Assembly (NCBI GenBank): GCA_009720755.1
Contig: WNKV01000016.1
Coordinates: forward strand, 89,175-153,174
DNA length: 64,000 nucleotides
Origin: Rhodoplanes serenus
GTDB taxonomy: Bacteria; Pseudomonadota; Alphaproteobacteria; Rhizobiales; Xanthobacteraceae
Reading direction: 5' to 3'
How positions within the stretch are numbered: position 1 is the first letter of the stretch; every line of letters starts with the position of its first letter. Shown one piece after another: positions 1 through 9,498 of the stretch. The notes below the pieces were generated by a model. The model made no database searches and was not told the DNA's origin. It saw only the letters and a list, made by a program, of their open reading frames with translations. Made by a program: the position numbers and the translations under genes.

Positions 1-13
1 CGGAGTAGTAGTC

Positions 14-262
14 TCAAACGAGGCTGTCGTACCCCACCGATTTTTTATTCATAACGAAGCTCTCGACTTCTTCGCCGCCTTGAAGAACACCAAACATATG
101 GACCTTGGCGATTTTTTCTCCCGCCTTCTCAAACGGGAAGTCGCGACATCAAAACGAATGGAGAAAATCTCCTTTGGTGAACACCCACAGTTCTTCCGCT
201 CGGAGATTGAAGATAGCCTCAGAGATTGAAGGTTGATTGATGTAGCACACTTCACGCCGCCG
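14..262 (-). pseudogene. possible broken 3' end of an unidentified gene
   Basis: Reading the minus strand gives one frame that runs through this stretch with a single in-frame TGA near position 147-150. The part after the stop ends cleanly with a run of ordinary-looking residues (KVHMFGVLQGGEEVESF) and a stop at 14-16. The stretch is visibly richer in A+T than the phage genes that follow. I do not recognise a family. It may be a degraded gene tail, or chance coding; a sequencing error at the TGA would also explain it. Confidence 0.25.
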
Positions 263-282
263 GCGAGAGCCGGCAGCCTTTT
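259..282. terminator. weak hairpin before the tail genes
   Basis: A perfect 6-bp stem GCCGGC with a GAGA loop (259-274) is followed by AGCCTTTT. The T tract is short, so termination is uncertain. It separates the unidentified leftward stretch from the rightward phage genes. Confidence 0.3.
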
Positions 283-361
283 CGCTGCAGCTGCTCAAGG
301 TAGCCCCTCGCACGTTCCGGACCAACTGAGCGTCTCTGACACCGCAAAGTGATCGTGACCC

Positions 362-1015
362 ATGGCCCGTCTCGCGCTCAGCATCGGTGGCATGGTGCTC
401 GGCAACCTGCTGCTGCCGGGCATCGGCTCGTCGATCGGCGGCATGCTCGGCGCCTATGTCGGCGGCCTGGTCGATCAGCAGCTGTTCGGCGAGCAGGAGA
501 AGGGCCAAACCGTCACCGGCCCGCGGCTCCAGGACCTGCGTGTCCAGTCGTCCGGCTACGGCTCGGTGATCCCGCGGGTCTATGGAAAGGCGCGGCTCTC
601 CGGCAACGTGATCTGGATGCGCGGCTTCCACGAGGAGACCCGCACCGAGACGCAGACCGTCGGGGGCGGCAGCGGCGGCGGCAAGGGTGGCGGCGGAGGA
701 GGCGGCGGAAGCCAGACCATGACGACCGTCTCCTATGTCTATTTCGTCGATCTCGCCGTCGGGCTGTGCGAGGGACCGATCGCGAGCGTCGACCGCGCCT
801 TCGCGGACGGCAACGCGCTCGGGTCCGAGCACTACACGGCGCGGCGGGACTATCTGGGCACCGCCGGGCAGATGCCCGATCCGCTGATCCAGGCCACGCA
901 GGGCGCGGCTAGCACGCCGGCTCACCGCGGCCTCGCCTATGTGGTGTTCGAGCGGCTCGCCATCACCCCGTTCGGCAACCGCCTGCCGAACCTCTCGTTC
1001 GAACTCCTCGCCTGA
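362..1015 (+). CDS. short gp15-like phage/GTA tail protein
   Basis: This 217-residue protein resembles only the first ~220 residues of its 1285-residue neighbour. Both open with a Gly-rich, membrane-like helix ending in LLGAYVG/MLGAYVG, then share the order DLRV...YG...V(Y/W)G(K/R)AR, a poly-Gly stretch, CEGP, TPAHRGL and the ending TP.GNR.PN. That N-terminal part is typical of gp15-type tail-tip proteins of gene transfer agents and related phages. The gene stops where the neighbour enters its TIM-barrel domain, so it is either a specialised short paralogue or a truncated duplicate; the clean stop and 12-bp spacing to the next gene favour a maintained gene. Likely part of the baseplate or tail tip. 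Confidence 0.7.
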   Translation: MARLALSIGGMVLGNLLLPGIGSSIGGMLGAYVGGLVDQQLFGEQEKGQTVTGPRLQDLRVQSSGYGSVIPRVYGKARLSGNVIWMRGFHEETRTETQTVGGGSGGGKGGGGGGGGSQTMTTVSYVYFVDLAVGLCEGPIASVDRAFADGNALGSEHYTARRDYLGTAGQMPDPLIQATQGAASTPAHRGLAYVVFERLAITPFGNRLPNLSFELLA

Positions 1016-1027
1016 CCGGAGCCTCCC

Positions 1028-4000
1028 GTGGCGCAGCTCGCTCTGACCGTGGCCGGTGCCTGGGCGGGCGGCGCGATCGGCGGCGCCATCGGTCAGGCCG
1101 CGGGCACGCTGCTCGGCGCCTATGTCGGCGCCTTGGTCGAGCAGGACCTCTACGGCCCCGCCACCGATCCGGTCCGGACCGTCGAAGGCGCCCGCGTCAC
1201 TGACCTTCGGGTCTCGGGGTCCGCCTACGGCCAGCCGATCGCGACGGTGTGGGGCCGCGCGCGTGTGCCCGCCAACATCGTCTGGCTGCGCGGGATCAAG
1301 GAGATCGTCATCACCGAGACCGAGGTGGTCGGCACCGGTGGTGGTGGAGGTGGCGGCAAGGGCGGCGGCAGCAGCGGCGGGGGCGGTGGTGGTGGCGGCG
1401 GAACCCAGACCGTCACGCGCACCCGTTACGAATACACGGCCGACATCCTGCTCGCCGCCTGCGAGGGACCGGTGACGGCCGTCTATCGGCTGTGGGTCAG
1501 CAACCAGCCGGTCGATCCGGATCACGTCGGGGCCCTGCGGGTGTGGTTCGGCGATGCCGACCAGCCGGCCGACCCGCTCGTCGCCGCGGTCGAGGGCGCG
1601 CACCGCACGCCGGCGCATCGCGGCCTGGTCACCGTGATGCTGGAGGACTTCAAGCTCACCCCGCACGGCAACCGCTTCCCGAACTTCGAGCTCGAAGTGT
1701 TCCGCGGGTCGGACGCGCCGGACGACGCGCGCCGGCTGGTCGAGGCGGTGTGCCTGATCCCGGGCTCGGGCGAGTTCGTGCTCGACACCGACATGGTCAG
1801 CAAGACCGGCCACTCGTCGAACGTCGAGCGGCCGACCGTGAACGGCAACACCGGGCAAAAGCGGGCGGACTTCGTCGTCGCGGTCGAGAACCTCCGGCGC
1901 GAGCTTCCGAACGCCGGCTGGGTCAGCCTGATCTATGCGTGGTTCGGCACCTCGCTCGATGCCGGCGCATGCTCGATCCGGCCGGCCTCGGAGTATTCGC
2001 TCGGGCAGGCCGGCGTATGGGGACCGGAGACGACGCCGCATCTGTGGGCGGTGGCCGGCCTCGGCCGCGACGGGTGGCCGCTCGTCTCCTCCTACACCCT
2101 GCCGAACGGCACGACCGCGCTGTCCTATGGCGGCACGGTCGCCGACGGCTCGGTCCTCCGTGCCATCGCCCATCTGCGGTCGCAGGGCCTCAAGGTCCTG
2201 TTCTACCCGTTCCTGATGATGGACATCCCGCCACCGGACCCGGCGCCGTTCCCCTGGCGCGGGCGCATCACCGGCGCGGCGGCCGATGTGGCGGGCTTCT
2301 TCACGCGGCCGGACGGCTATCTGCGCTTCGTGCGCCACTGCATGACGCTCGCCGAGCAGGCGGGCGGCGTCGATGCGTTCGCGGTCGGCTCGGAGATGGT
2401 CGCGCTCAACCGCATCCGCGACGCGGGTGGTGCCTATCCTGCGGTGCCGTACTGGCGGCAGGTCGCAGCCGAAGCCAAGGCGCGGCTCGGCTCGTCGTGC
2501 ATCGTCACCTATGCGGCCGACTGGTCGGAGTACCGCTATCACGACCGGGGCAGTGCGACCGTCGACTTTCCGCTCGATGCGCTGTGGGCGGATCCGAACG
2601 TCGATGTCGTCGGCATCGACGCCTACTTCCCGCTGACCGACGAGCCGCGCTCGCTGACCGACCCGGCCGCGATCGGTGCCGGCTGGGCGTCGGGTGAGCT
2701 CGCCGACTTCTTCTACGCCTCCGAGGCCGATCGCGACCTCGCGGGCCGCGGCGCGAACCGTGTCCGCTCGCCGATCGACGACCGCTTCTGGGCGATCAAG
2801 GATCTGCGCTGGTGGTGGGAGAACCCGCACGTCCCCAAGGTCGCCGGCGTGCCGACCGGGCCGCCGAGCCCCTGGGTGCCGCGTGAAAAACCGATCTGGT
2901 TCACCGAATACGGGTTCCCGTCGGTGAACTGTGCGCCGAACCGTCCCAACGTCTTCGTCGATCCGAAGTCGGCCGAGAGCCAGTTCCCCTGGTACTCGAA
3001 CCGCTCGGTCGACCGCGTCGTTCAGCGCTCGGCGATCAAGGGCACCGAACAGTTCTGGCGCGACCCGGCCAACAACCCGGTGTCTCCGCTCTATGGCGGC
3101 CCGATGGTCGGCCGGCGGTTCCTGTGGTGCTGGGACGCCCGGCCGTTCCCGTTCTTCCCGGCCCTGACCTCGGTCTGGTCGGACGGCGACAACTACCGGC
3201 TCGGCCATTGGGTGCAGGGAAAGATCGGGACCATGCAGCTCTCCGCGATCGTGCGCGACCTCTGTCTGCGCGCCGGCCTCGCCGAGGCCGAGATCGACGT
3301 GTCGGGCCTGACCGACGAGGTGACCGGCTATGTCGTGATGGAGCGCAAGTCGATCCGCGAGATGATCGCGGTGCTGCAGACCGCGTTCCTGTTCGACGCG
3401 GTCGAGAGCGGCGGGACCTTGCGCTTCGTGCGCCGTGGCCAGGGCACGCTCGTTGCGATCGACGCCGAGGACCTCGGGGCGGCCGAGGGCGACGGCGATC
3501 GTTCGAAGGTGCGGATCGAGCGAACGCAGGACGTCGAGCTGCCGGTCGCGATCGACGTGGTGCATCTCGACGAGGCGCGCGACTACCAGACCTCGACGGT
3601 GACGGCGCGGCGCCAGATCGGCAGCTCGAAGAGCGTGACGACCTATTCGCTGCCGATCGTGCTGTCGGTCGAGGAGGCGCAACAGATCGCCCAGCGCGCT
3701 CTCCGGGAGATCTGGCAGGGCCGCGTCGCGCTCGAAGCCAAGCTCCCGACCCGCGCGGTGCGGATCGATCCGACCGACGTGGTCGAGATCGCGGTCGACG
3801 GCGCGCTGCGGCGCTTCCGCGTCACCTCGGTGACGTTCGGCCGGCCGGGGCTCGTGCTGCTGCGCGGGGTCGCGACCGACGGCGACCTGCCGCAGTTCGT
3901 CACCGTGCCGACCGGCTCGGGCGGGTTGGAGCCGAACGTGCCGGATGCCGCCTCGCCGACGCGGGTGGAACTCCTCGACCTGCCGCTGATGACGGAGACC

Positions 4001-4885
4001 CACGCCGGCACGGCGCAGTCCTTCTACATGGCGGCCTGTTCGCTCGGCGGCGGCGTGTTCCGGGGCGTTCAGCTGTTCCGGCCGACCGCCGACGGGCTCG
4101 ACTACACGGTGGCGGCGACCGCGACTGTGCCGTCCGTGATCGGCGACACGCTGACCGTGCTCGCCCCTGGCCCGTCCCATGTCTGGGACGAGGGCAGCGC
4201 CGTCGACGTGCAGCTCGCCTATGGTTCGCTCGAAAGCCTGCCCGACAGCCGCATCCTCGACGGCGCCAACGGCGCTATGATCGACGGCGAGGTCATCCAG
4301 TTCGCCAATGCGACGCTGATCGGACCCGGCCAGTATCGGCTCTCGCGCCTGCTGCGCGGCCGGCTCGGCACCGAGCACCACATCGTCAGCCATCCGATGG
4401 GGTCGCGGTTCGTCATGCTCGATCCCGGCCGCCAGGTCCGGCCGGCCTTCTCGGGCGCGAACATCGGCCAGACCATCGGCTGGCGCTATGCGCCCGTGCC
4501 GCAGAGGCCGGCCGGCGACCAGTCGGGCGTGATCGCGTTCGCGAACACCGGCGAAGGGCTGAAGCCCTGGTCGCCCGTGCATCTGCGCGGCACCCGCAAC
4601 GTCGCCGGCGACCTCGCCATCAGCTGGGTGCGGCGCACCCGCTTCGGCGGCTGGTGGCGCGACCTCGCCGACGTGCCGCTCGAGGAGGAGAGCGAGCGCT
4701 ACGAGGTCGACATCCTGAACGGGGCGATCGTCATCCGCACGCTCGCGGCGACTGCGCCAGCCTCGACCTACACGGTCGCGCAGCAGGTCGCCGACTTCGG
4801 CAGCGCGCAGCCGTCCGTCTCTGTGCGCGTCGCGCAGCTCTCTGCCGCCATCGGTCGCGGCACGCCCGCCGCCGCCATCCTCTGA
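1028..4885 (+). CDS. GTA/phage gp15-like tail-tip protein with TIM-barrel domain
   Basis: A 1285-residue protein of the GTA host-specificity family. Order seen: Gly-rich N-terminal segment, a poly-Gly linker near residues 105-125, a glycoside-hydrolase TIM-barrel-like domain (approximately 270-680, with AVGSEM and WFTEYGFP bearing the conserved Glu residues), then the Phage-tail_3-like region and a C-terminal beta-rich part with LSRLLRGRLGTE, a hallmark of this family. Family members sit at the tail tip and are thought to contact or open the cell envelope. The start is GTG at 1028; no closer ATG fits the paralogous N-terminus upstream. It forms a unit with the short paralogue before it and the DUF2793 gene 10 bp after. 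Confidence 0.9.
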   Translation: MAQLALTVAGAWAGGAIGGAIGQAAGTLLGAYVGALVEQDLYGPATDPVRTVEGARVTDLRVSGSAYGQPIATVWGRARVPANIVWLRGIKEIVITETEVVGTGGGGGGGKGGGSSGGGGGGGGGTQTVTRTRYEYTADILLAACEGPVTAVYRLWVSNQPVDPDHVGALRVWFGDADQPADPLVAAVEGAHRTPAHRGLVTVMLEDFKLTPHGNRFPNFELEVFRGSDAPDDARRLVEAVCLIPGSGEFVLDTDMVSKTGHSSNVERPTVNGNTGQKRADFVVAVENLRRELPNAGWVSLIYAWFGTSLDAGACSIRPASEYSLGQAGVWGPETTPHLWAVAGLGRDGWPLVSSYTLPNGTTALSYGGTVADGSVLRAIAHLRSQGLKVLFYPFLMMDIPPPDPAPFPWRGRITGAAADVAGFFTRPDGYLRFVRHCMTLAEQAGGVDAFAVGSEMVALNRIRDAGGAYPAVPYWRQVAAEAKARLGSSCIVTYAADWSEYRYHDRGSATVDFPLDALWADPNVDVVGIDAYFPLTDEPRSLTDPAAIGAGWASGELADFFYASEADRDLAGRGANRVRSPIDDRFWAIKDLRWWWENPHVPKVAGVPTGPPSPWVPREKPIWFTEYGFPSVNCAPNRPNVFVDPKSAESQFPWYSNRSVDRVVQRSAIKGTEQFWRDPANNPVSPLYGGPMVGRRFLWCWDARPFPFFPALTSVWSDGDNYRLGHWVQGKIGTMQLSAIVRDLCLRAGLAEAEIDVSGLTDEVTGYVVMERKSIREMIAVLQTAFLFDAVESGGTLRFVRRGQGTLVAIDAEDLGAAEGDGDRSKVRIERTQDVELPVAIDVVHLDEARDYQTSTVTARRQIGSSKSVTTYSLPIVLSVEEAQQIAQRALREIWQGRVALEAKLPTRAVRIDPTDVVEIAVDGALRRFRVTSVTFGRPGLVLLRGVATDGDLPQFVTVPTGSGGLEPNVPDAASPTRVELLDLPLMTETHAGTAQSFYMAACSLGGGVFRGVQLFRPTADGLDYTVAATATVPSVIGDTLTVLAPGPSHVWDEGSAVDVQLAYGSLESLPDSRILDGANGAMIDGEVIQFANATLIGPGQYRLSRLLRGRLGTEHHIVSHPMGSRFVMLDPGRQVRPAFSGANIGQTIGWRYAPVPQRPAGDQSGVIAFANTGEGLKPWSPVHLRGTRNVAGDLAISWVRRTRFGGWWRDLADVPLEEESERYEVDILNGAIVIRTLAATAPASTYTVAQQVADFGSAQPSVSVRVAQLSAAIGRGTPAAAIL

Positions 4886-4894
4886 GGACATCCC

Positions 4895-5596
4895 ATGCCG
4901 ACGCCCAACCTCGCGCTGCCCTTCATCGCCCAGGGCCAGGCGCAGAAGGAGGTCACCCACAACGAGGCGCTGGTGCGCCTCGACGCCTTCGTGCACGGCA
5001 GCGCCAAGAGCCGGACGCTCGCGACGCCGCCCGGCTCGCCGGCGGACGGGGAGCGCTGGATCGTGCCGTCGGGCGCGACGGGTGCCTGGGCCGGGCAGGC
5101 CGGCCGCATCGCCCACTGGAACGTCAATGGCTGGGCCTTCTACGTGCCGCTCACAGGCTGGCGCTGGCACGTCGAGGACGAGCGCACGATGCTCACCTGG
5201 TCCGACGGCGCCTGGCGCGACCGGGTCGTCGGGACAGCGAACGGTGGCGGGATCCGCCTGGTCGCCGTCGAGCAGGAGCTGACGCTGACCGGCGCCTATG
5301 TCGAGACGACCGCGCCCACGATCATCGCCGACCGCATGATCGTGCTCGGCGTCGCCTCCCGCACCACGCAGGCCATCACCGGCGCGACCTCCTATGGCGT
5401 CGGGGTTGCCGGCAACACCAGCCAGTTCGGTGGCACGCTCGGCATCGCGCTGGGCTCGACCAACATCGGTGTGATCGGGCCGACCGCCTTCTACGCCAAC
5501 ACGCCCATCCGCGTGACCGCGGCCGGCGGCAACTTCACCGGCGGCAAAGTCCGCATCGTGCTCTACGCGCTCGCCTTCGCCGCCCCGAGCAGCTGA
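4895..5596 (+). CDS. DUF2793 domain tail-associated protein
   Basis: The 233-residue protein opens with a segment typical of DUF2793 (PNLALPFIAQGQAQKE, then HNEAL.RLD) and has the conserved GE.W.VP and WAFY.P..GW pattern. DUF2793 proteins are commonly the next gene after gp15-type proteins in alphaproteobacterial prophages and GTAs and are presumed tail-fibre or adsorption components. The C-terminal part (approximately 120-233) is Gly/Thr rich and beta-like, as expected for a receptor-binding tip. Start ATG follows a GAGG eight to ten bases upstream. Confidence 0.88.
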   Translation: MPTPNLALPFIAQGQAQKEVTHNEALVRLDAFVHGSAKSRTLATPPGSPADGERWIVPSGATGAWAGQAGRIAHWNVNGWAFYVPLTGWRWHVEDERTMLTWSDGAWRDRVVGTANGGGIRLVAVEQELTLTGAYVETTAPTIIADRMIVLGVASRTTQAITGATSYGVGVAGNTSQFGGTLGIALGSTNIGVIGPTAFYANTPIRVTAAGGNFTGGKVRIVLYALAFAAPSS

Positions 5597-5626
5597 GACG
5601 CCGATTCCTGATCATCGGAGACCATC

Positions 5627-7834
5627 ATGACCAAGGAACTGCTCTGGCCGAGTGCGCCGGGGAGCAAACCCGATGTGCCCGGCGGAACGGCTGGCTTCGT
5701 GCGGGGCGCCGCGCTCCAGGACCAGGACGGCCGCGTCGCGCCGACCGTCAGTATCCTCGGAGCGCCGACCAAGTTCCGCGACGCCTTCGAGATCTTCGAC
5801 ACGGCGAGCCGCTGGAACGCTGTCCAGATCCCACCCGGCGACATCGTCCAAGTCGACGGCAATGTCGCCGGCGCGAGCTACCTGGTGATCTCCAAGGATC
5901 CGCTTTCGGAGGCCACCGAGACCGTCATCGAGACGCTGGACCGCTTCGTCATGCCGGTGCGCATCGCGGCGGGGATTTCCCTGTCGCAGCGCATCAACGG
6001 CCAGGAGTTCGCCTTCGAGCTCGTCTCGACCGACGACTGGCCGGGCGTCGTTCCGCTGACGCCGGCGATGCCGGTCGCGATCGCCTCGATCTCTCAGGCG
6101 ACCACCACGCTCACCGTCACGACCGCCGCACCGCATGGGCTGAAGATCGGCGAGAAGGCGTCGATCTATGGCGTGGGCGACAGCCGCCTGAACTACTCTT
6201 GCCTCACCATCGCGACCACGCCGACGCCGACGAGCTTCACCGCGACGGCCGGCCCCCAGGGCACGATCCCCTCGGTGACCGCCGGACCGTTCGCCAGCGG
6301 GTCCGTCATCAAAGCCGATCCTCTGGGCTATGCCCGCAATGGGTCGAGCCTCGTCTTCGAGGGCACGACGGCGACCAGCGAGAGCTACTATGTCCGCTCC
6401 GAAGGCGGCGATGCGCTGCCGTCCGGCACGATCGCCGGCAACCATGTCGCCGCCTTCTCGGTCTCGACCGCCGCGACGCAGCTCGTGACCGCAGCCGGAG
6501 CCTATGCCTTTGCGCCGCAGGGCCTCTTCGAGATCCTCCCGCAGCTCGAAAAGGTGACCTTTACTGCCTCGCCAATCGACAGCGTCGCCGCGCTCTCGGC
6601 GCTGTTCAAGCGCACCCAGGTCGTCCCCAACCCGGCCCGCGACTACAAGCTCCGGTTCCGGGCGAAGAACCATCGATCGGCATCTCGGCCGGCGGGCAAG
6701 ATCGTCTCCGCCACAAAGACCGGCACCACGACGACCACCATCACGTTCGACCAGCCCCACGATCTCACCACCGGCGACCAGATCGTCGTCTACGGCATTC
6801 GCGATCAGACCAACTTCGCCAACCTGACGACGCCGACCGCCGTGGCGTCGGTGGTCGACGCGCTGAGGATCACGGTCGCCATGGGTGTGGCGGCGACCGC
6901 CACCTCCTATGGCGGCGCCGTCATCCGGGTGAATGGCGGCGTGTTCGGAGCGCCGGTCACGCAAGTCGTCCAGTCGGTCGCGCGCACCGCCAATGTGCTC
7001 ACCGTCGTCGGCAACGCCGCCTGGTCGGGCCTTCAGCATGGCCAGTACGTCAATCTCCACGGCGTCAGGGACAGCGCGACGGGCGCCGATCTCGGCATCG
7101 ACGGTCCTTACCGGGTGCGCGAGGCCGCGAGCACGAACCTCATCCTCGAGCCGATCGGTACCGCGCCGACCGGCGCCGACATCACGGTGACGAACGCGGG
7201 CGGCGCCGTGCTGCCGCGGACGGATTTCCGTCTGCACTTTATTCGCGTGATGGAGTTCACCCGGCTCATCACGGAGTCGATCGGCGGCTTCGCGCGCTCC
7301 GACCAGATGGATGCAGCGCCGGTGCTGGTCACCAACGCGGTATCCGCCGTCACGGTGACCGGTGGCGTCGCGCAGGATGCTGCGGCCGGCAATCCGGTCG
7401 GCATCGGCGCGCGGGCTGCCAACGCTAACCAGGCGGCGATGTCGGCGACCGGCGATCTCGTCCACCTGATGGCGACGATGATCGGGGCACTTGTCCAAAA
7501 ACCCTATTCGATCCCGGAGGCCGATTGGTCCTACACCGGGGCCGCGGTCACCAACACCACCGACGTGGTGCTCGCGGCAGCGGCCGGCGCCGGCATCCGC
7601 CGCTACCTGACCGCGCTCCAGCTCAAGAACACCAACGCCACCGCGACCGAGGTCGTGGTCAAGGACGGCTCCACCGTGATCTGGCGACTCTTGCTGCCCG
7701 CCAACATGGCGAACGCCGACACGATCGCGTTCCCGTCGCCCCTGAAGTCCTCTGCCAACGCGGCGCTCAACTTCGCCTGCATCACGACCGGCGCCAGCGT
7801 CTACGTCGCCGCGCAGGGCTACACCGCGCCCTGA
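5627..7834 (+). CDS. modular phage tail fibre protein
   Basis: A 735-residue protein with no enzymatic motif. Its middle contains three related beta-rich modules (starting near residues 148, 365 and 440) that share a pattern of a Thr-rich strand, P(H)xL..G and (I/V)YG(V/I).D or LHGV.D. The last ~120 residues (LQLKNTNATATEVVVKDG and following) form a separate tip-like domain. The architecture and position after the DUF2793 gene suggest a tail fibre or spike. It is followed by a strong terminator, so it probably ends the structural transcript. Exact family unknown to me. Confidence 0.65.
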   Translation: MTKELLWPSAPGSKPDVPGGTAGFVRGAALQDQDGRVAPTVSILGAPTKFRDAFEIFDTASRWNAVQIPPGDIVQVDGNVAGASYLVISKDPLSEATETVIETLDRFVMPVRIAAGISLSQRINGQEFAFELVSTDDWPGVVPLTPAMPVAIASISQATTTLTVTTAAPHGLKIGEKASIYGVGDSRLNYSCLTIATTPTPTSFTATAGPQGTIPSVTAGPFASGSVIKADPLGYARNGSSLVFEGTTATSESYYVRSEGGDALPSGTIAGNHVAAFSVSTAATQLVTAAGAYAFAPQGLFEILPQLEKVTFTASPIDSVAALSALFKRTQVVPNPARDYKLRFRAKNHRSASRPAGKIVSATKTGTTTTTITFDQPHDLTTGDQIVVYGIRDQTNFANLTTPTAVASVVDALRITVAMGVAATATSYGGAVIRVNGGVFGAPVTQVVQSVARTANVLTVVGNAAWSGLQHGQYVNLHGVRDSATGADLGIDGPYRVREAASTNLILEPIGTAPTGADITVTNAGGAVLPRTDFRLHFIRVMEFTRLITESIGGFARSDQMDAAPVLVTNAVSAVTVTGGVAQDAAAGNPVGIGARAANANQAAMSATGDLVHLMATMIGALVQKPYSIPEADWSYTGAAVTNTTDVVLAAAAGAGIRRYLTALQLKNTNATATEVVVKDGSTVIWRLLLPANMANADTIAFPSPLKSSANAALNFACITTGASVYVAAQGYTAP

Positions 7835-7988
7835 CGCCACGCCGCGCCACAGGCGGCCCGTGGGCGCCAAGGCGCCAACCGCCGAGGGTTGCTGCGCCGG
7901 GCCGCCGTGTCGCGCCCACGGGGGGCCTGTGCGCCACCGTTCGCCGCCCGGTTTGGGCCGAACGAGAACACCACCGACGCTCCAATGC

Positions 7989-8011
7989 GCCGCCCCTTCG
8001 GGCGGCTTTTT
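7989..8011 (+). terminator. intrinsic terminator after the tail fibre gene
   Basis: A perfect 7-bp stem GCCGCCC/GGGCGGC with a CTTC loop (7989-8006) is followed by five T residues (8007-8011). It lies between the tail fibre stop and the endolysin start and separates structural from lysis genes. Confidence 0.85.
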
Positions 8012-8029
8012 CATGTCTGGAGGGTTCCG

Positions 8030-8881
8030 ATGACGCAAGAGAACTATCCCCGCTGTCTCGCCAACACGCTGCGGGAGGAGGGCGGCTGGACCAACGACCC
8101 GCGCGATCCGGGTGGTCCCACCATGCGCGGGATCATCCAACGCGAATACACGCGCTGGCGCACGAAACACGGTCTGCCCGACAGAAGCGTTCGCAATATC
8201 TCCGAGGAGGAGCTGCAGGACATCTACCGCGGAAACTACTGGGTCCCGATGGTCGGCGACGCCTGGCCGAAAGGCCCGGACCAGATCGTGTTCGACATCG
8301 CCGTCAATTCCGGGACCGGCCGCGCCCCGCAGATAATGGGCGCCGCCATCGGCGTCTCCACCCGAAACCCGAAAGAGCTGGCGGCGCTCGCGTCCCGCTC
8401 CGCCGACACGGTCGGCATCGTCAAGCGCGCCTGTGCCCGGCGCGCGAGCTTCTATCGGTCGCTTCGGACCTTCTCGGCCTTCGGCCGTGGCTGGCTTTCC
8501 CGCAACGCCCGCATGGAGGCGATCGGCGTCAAGATGGCGCTCGAAGCGCAAGGCGCGGCCGACATCGCCGGCCGTCTCGCCCGCGAGGCGTCGGGCGCCC
8601 AGAGAAGCGCCAAGCGCAGCGGCAGCGCGGCTGCGACCGCCGGCGGCGGAACCGCGGCCGGGACCGGCTCCCTCACGCAGGCCGATGCGGCGTCCTTCGA
8701 TTGGACCTCGTGGCTGACGCTCGGCGTCGTCACGCTCTGTGTGGGCGCGCTCACGCTGACGCTCGTCTGGGCGTGGCGGCGGCATGGTGAGCGGGCCAGG
8801 GCCTATGCGGCCGCGCTCGCGGGCGAGCTCGAAGCCGATCTCTCCGCCCTCATCGGCACCATCAAGGAGGCTGCGCAATGA
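8030..8881 (+). CDS. GH108-family endolysin (N-acetylmuramidase) with C-terminal membrane segment
   Basis: A 283-residue protein. The N-terminal ~170 residues match glycoside hydrolase family 108: the conserved EGGW (residues 17-20; Glu17 the expected catalytic acid), NDP.DPGGPT.RGI, and Y...YW.P......P..........N.G. The family cleaves peptidoglycan and serves phages as lysozyme. After an Ala/Gly-rich linker (~200-220) there is one strong membrane helix near residues 224-248, which would tether the enzyme. The ATG at 8030 is preceded by GGAGGG; an upstream in-frame ATG at 7985 would overlap the terminator and is less likely. Its last codons overlap the next gene by ATGA. Confidence 0.88.
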   Translation: MTQENYPRCLANTLREEGGWTNDPRDPGGPTMRGIIQREYTRWRTKHGLPDRSVRNISEEELQDIYRGNYWVPMVGDAWPKGPDQIVFDIAVNSGTGRAPQIMGAAIGVSTRNPKELAALASRSADTVGIVKRACARRASFYRSLRTFSAFGRGWLSRNARMEAIGVKMALEAQGAADIAGRLAREASGAQRSAKRSGSAAATAGGGTAAGTGSLTQADAASFDWTSWLTLGVVTLCVGALTLTLVWAWRRHGERARAYAAALAGELEADLSALIGTIKEAAQ

Positions 8882-9498
8882 ACTGGCAGGATCTCGGCGG
8901 CGCGCTCGTGAAGGCGGGTGCGCCCATCATCGGCCGCGCGCTGGGCGGACCCCTCGGCGGCATGATCGGCGACGCCATCGGCGGCGTCATCGCCGACGCC
9001 CTCGGCGTCGAGCCGACCCCGGACGCGGTCGACAAGGCGATCAGGGAGACGCCGGCGGACACGCTCGGGACGAAACTGTCCGCCGCCGAAGCCGAGGCGC
9101 AGGCGAAATGGCCGGCCCTCGCCGACATCGCCACGGCGGACAACGAGGCGCAATCCAAGGTGCTCGCCGAGACGAACGAGACGATGCGGATCGAGGCGGC
9201 CTCCGGCGACGTCGTGCAACGCTGGTGGCGGCCGATCTACGCCTTCGAGCTGACGGTCGAATGCGCGGTCTGCTGGGCGCTCGCGATGTGGGACCTCGCC
9301 TTCGGCGCCGGGAAGATCGCCGCCTGGGCGGTCAACGCCTCGGGACTCCTCTCCCTCTACTGGGGCGCGCGCTTCGGCGTCCTCGGCGTCTACGTCAACG
9401 GCCGCTCGCGCGAGAAGGAGGCGGCGCTCACCGGCCAGCCCGTCCCGACCGCGATCGACCCCCTCGTGAAGGCCGCGGCCCGGAAGCTGCGCCGATGA
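8878..9498 (+). CDS. phage holin of the three-transmembrane (3TM) type
   Basis: The 206-residue protein starts inside the endolysin stop (ATGA overlap). The N-terminus has a Gly-rich amphipathic segment (GGPLGGMIGDAIGG) and an Ala/Glu-rich helix with an E.QA.W sequence, followed by VVQRWWRP(I/L)YAFEL, two to three membrane helices and YWGARFGVLGVYV...SREKE. This pattern is typical of Holin_3TMs proteins in alphaproteobacterial prophages. It would let the endolysin reach or act on the wall. Gene order endolysin-holin-small membrane protein supports a lysis cassette. Confidence 0.82.
   Translation: MNWQDLGGALVKAGAPIIGRALGGPLGGMIGDAIGGVIADALGVEPTPDAVDKAIRETPADTLGTKLSAAEAEAQAKWPALADIATADNEAQSKVLAETNETMRIEAASGDVVQRWWRPIYAFELTVECAVCWALAMWDLAFGAGKIAAWAVNASGLLSLYWGARFGVLGVYVNGRSREKEAALTGQPVPTAIDPLVKAAARKLRR

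Noticed and set aside
146..150. In-frame TGA as selenocysteine
   Set aside because: No SECIS-like hairpin and no recognised selenoprotein family; a broken gene or error is simpler.
49..255. A 68-codon minus-strand frame at the window start
   Set aside because: A different minus frame gives more protein-like sequence here; this one is Arg/Ser/Lys noise.
1330..1405. GGT/GGC-rich tract that looks like a microsatellite
   Set aside because: It encodes the poly-Gly linker found in both paralogous gp15-type proteins, so it is coding rather than a simple repeat.
149..5170. A 1673-codon open frame on the minus strand opposite the tail genes
   Set aside because: It is the antisense shadow of GC-rich phage genes: Arg/Ala/His-biased, no motifs, and incompatible with the clear gp15 gene on the + strand.
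3124..7428. A 1434-codon + frame across three phage genes
   Set aside because: Arg/Asp/Ala-rich off-frame translation crossing real gene boundaries; no domain recognised.
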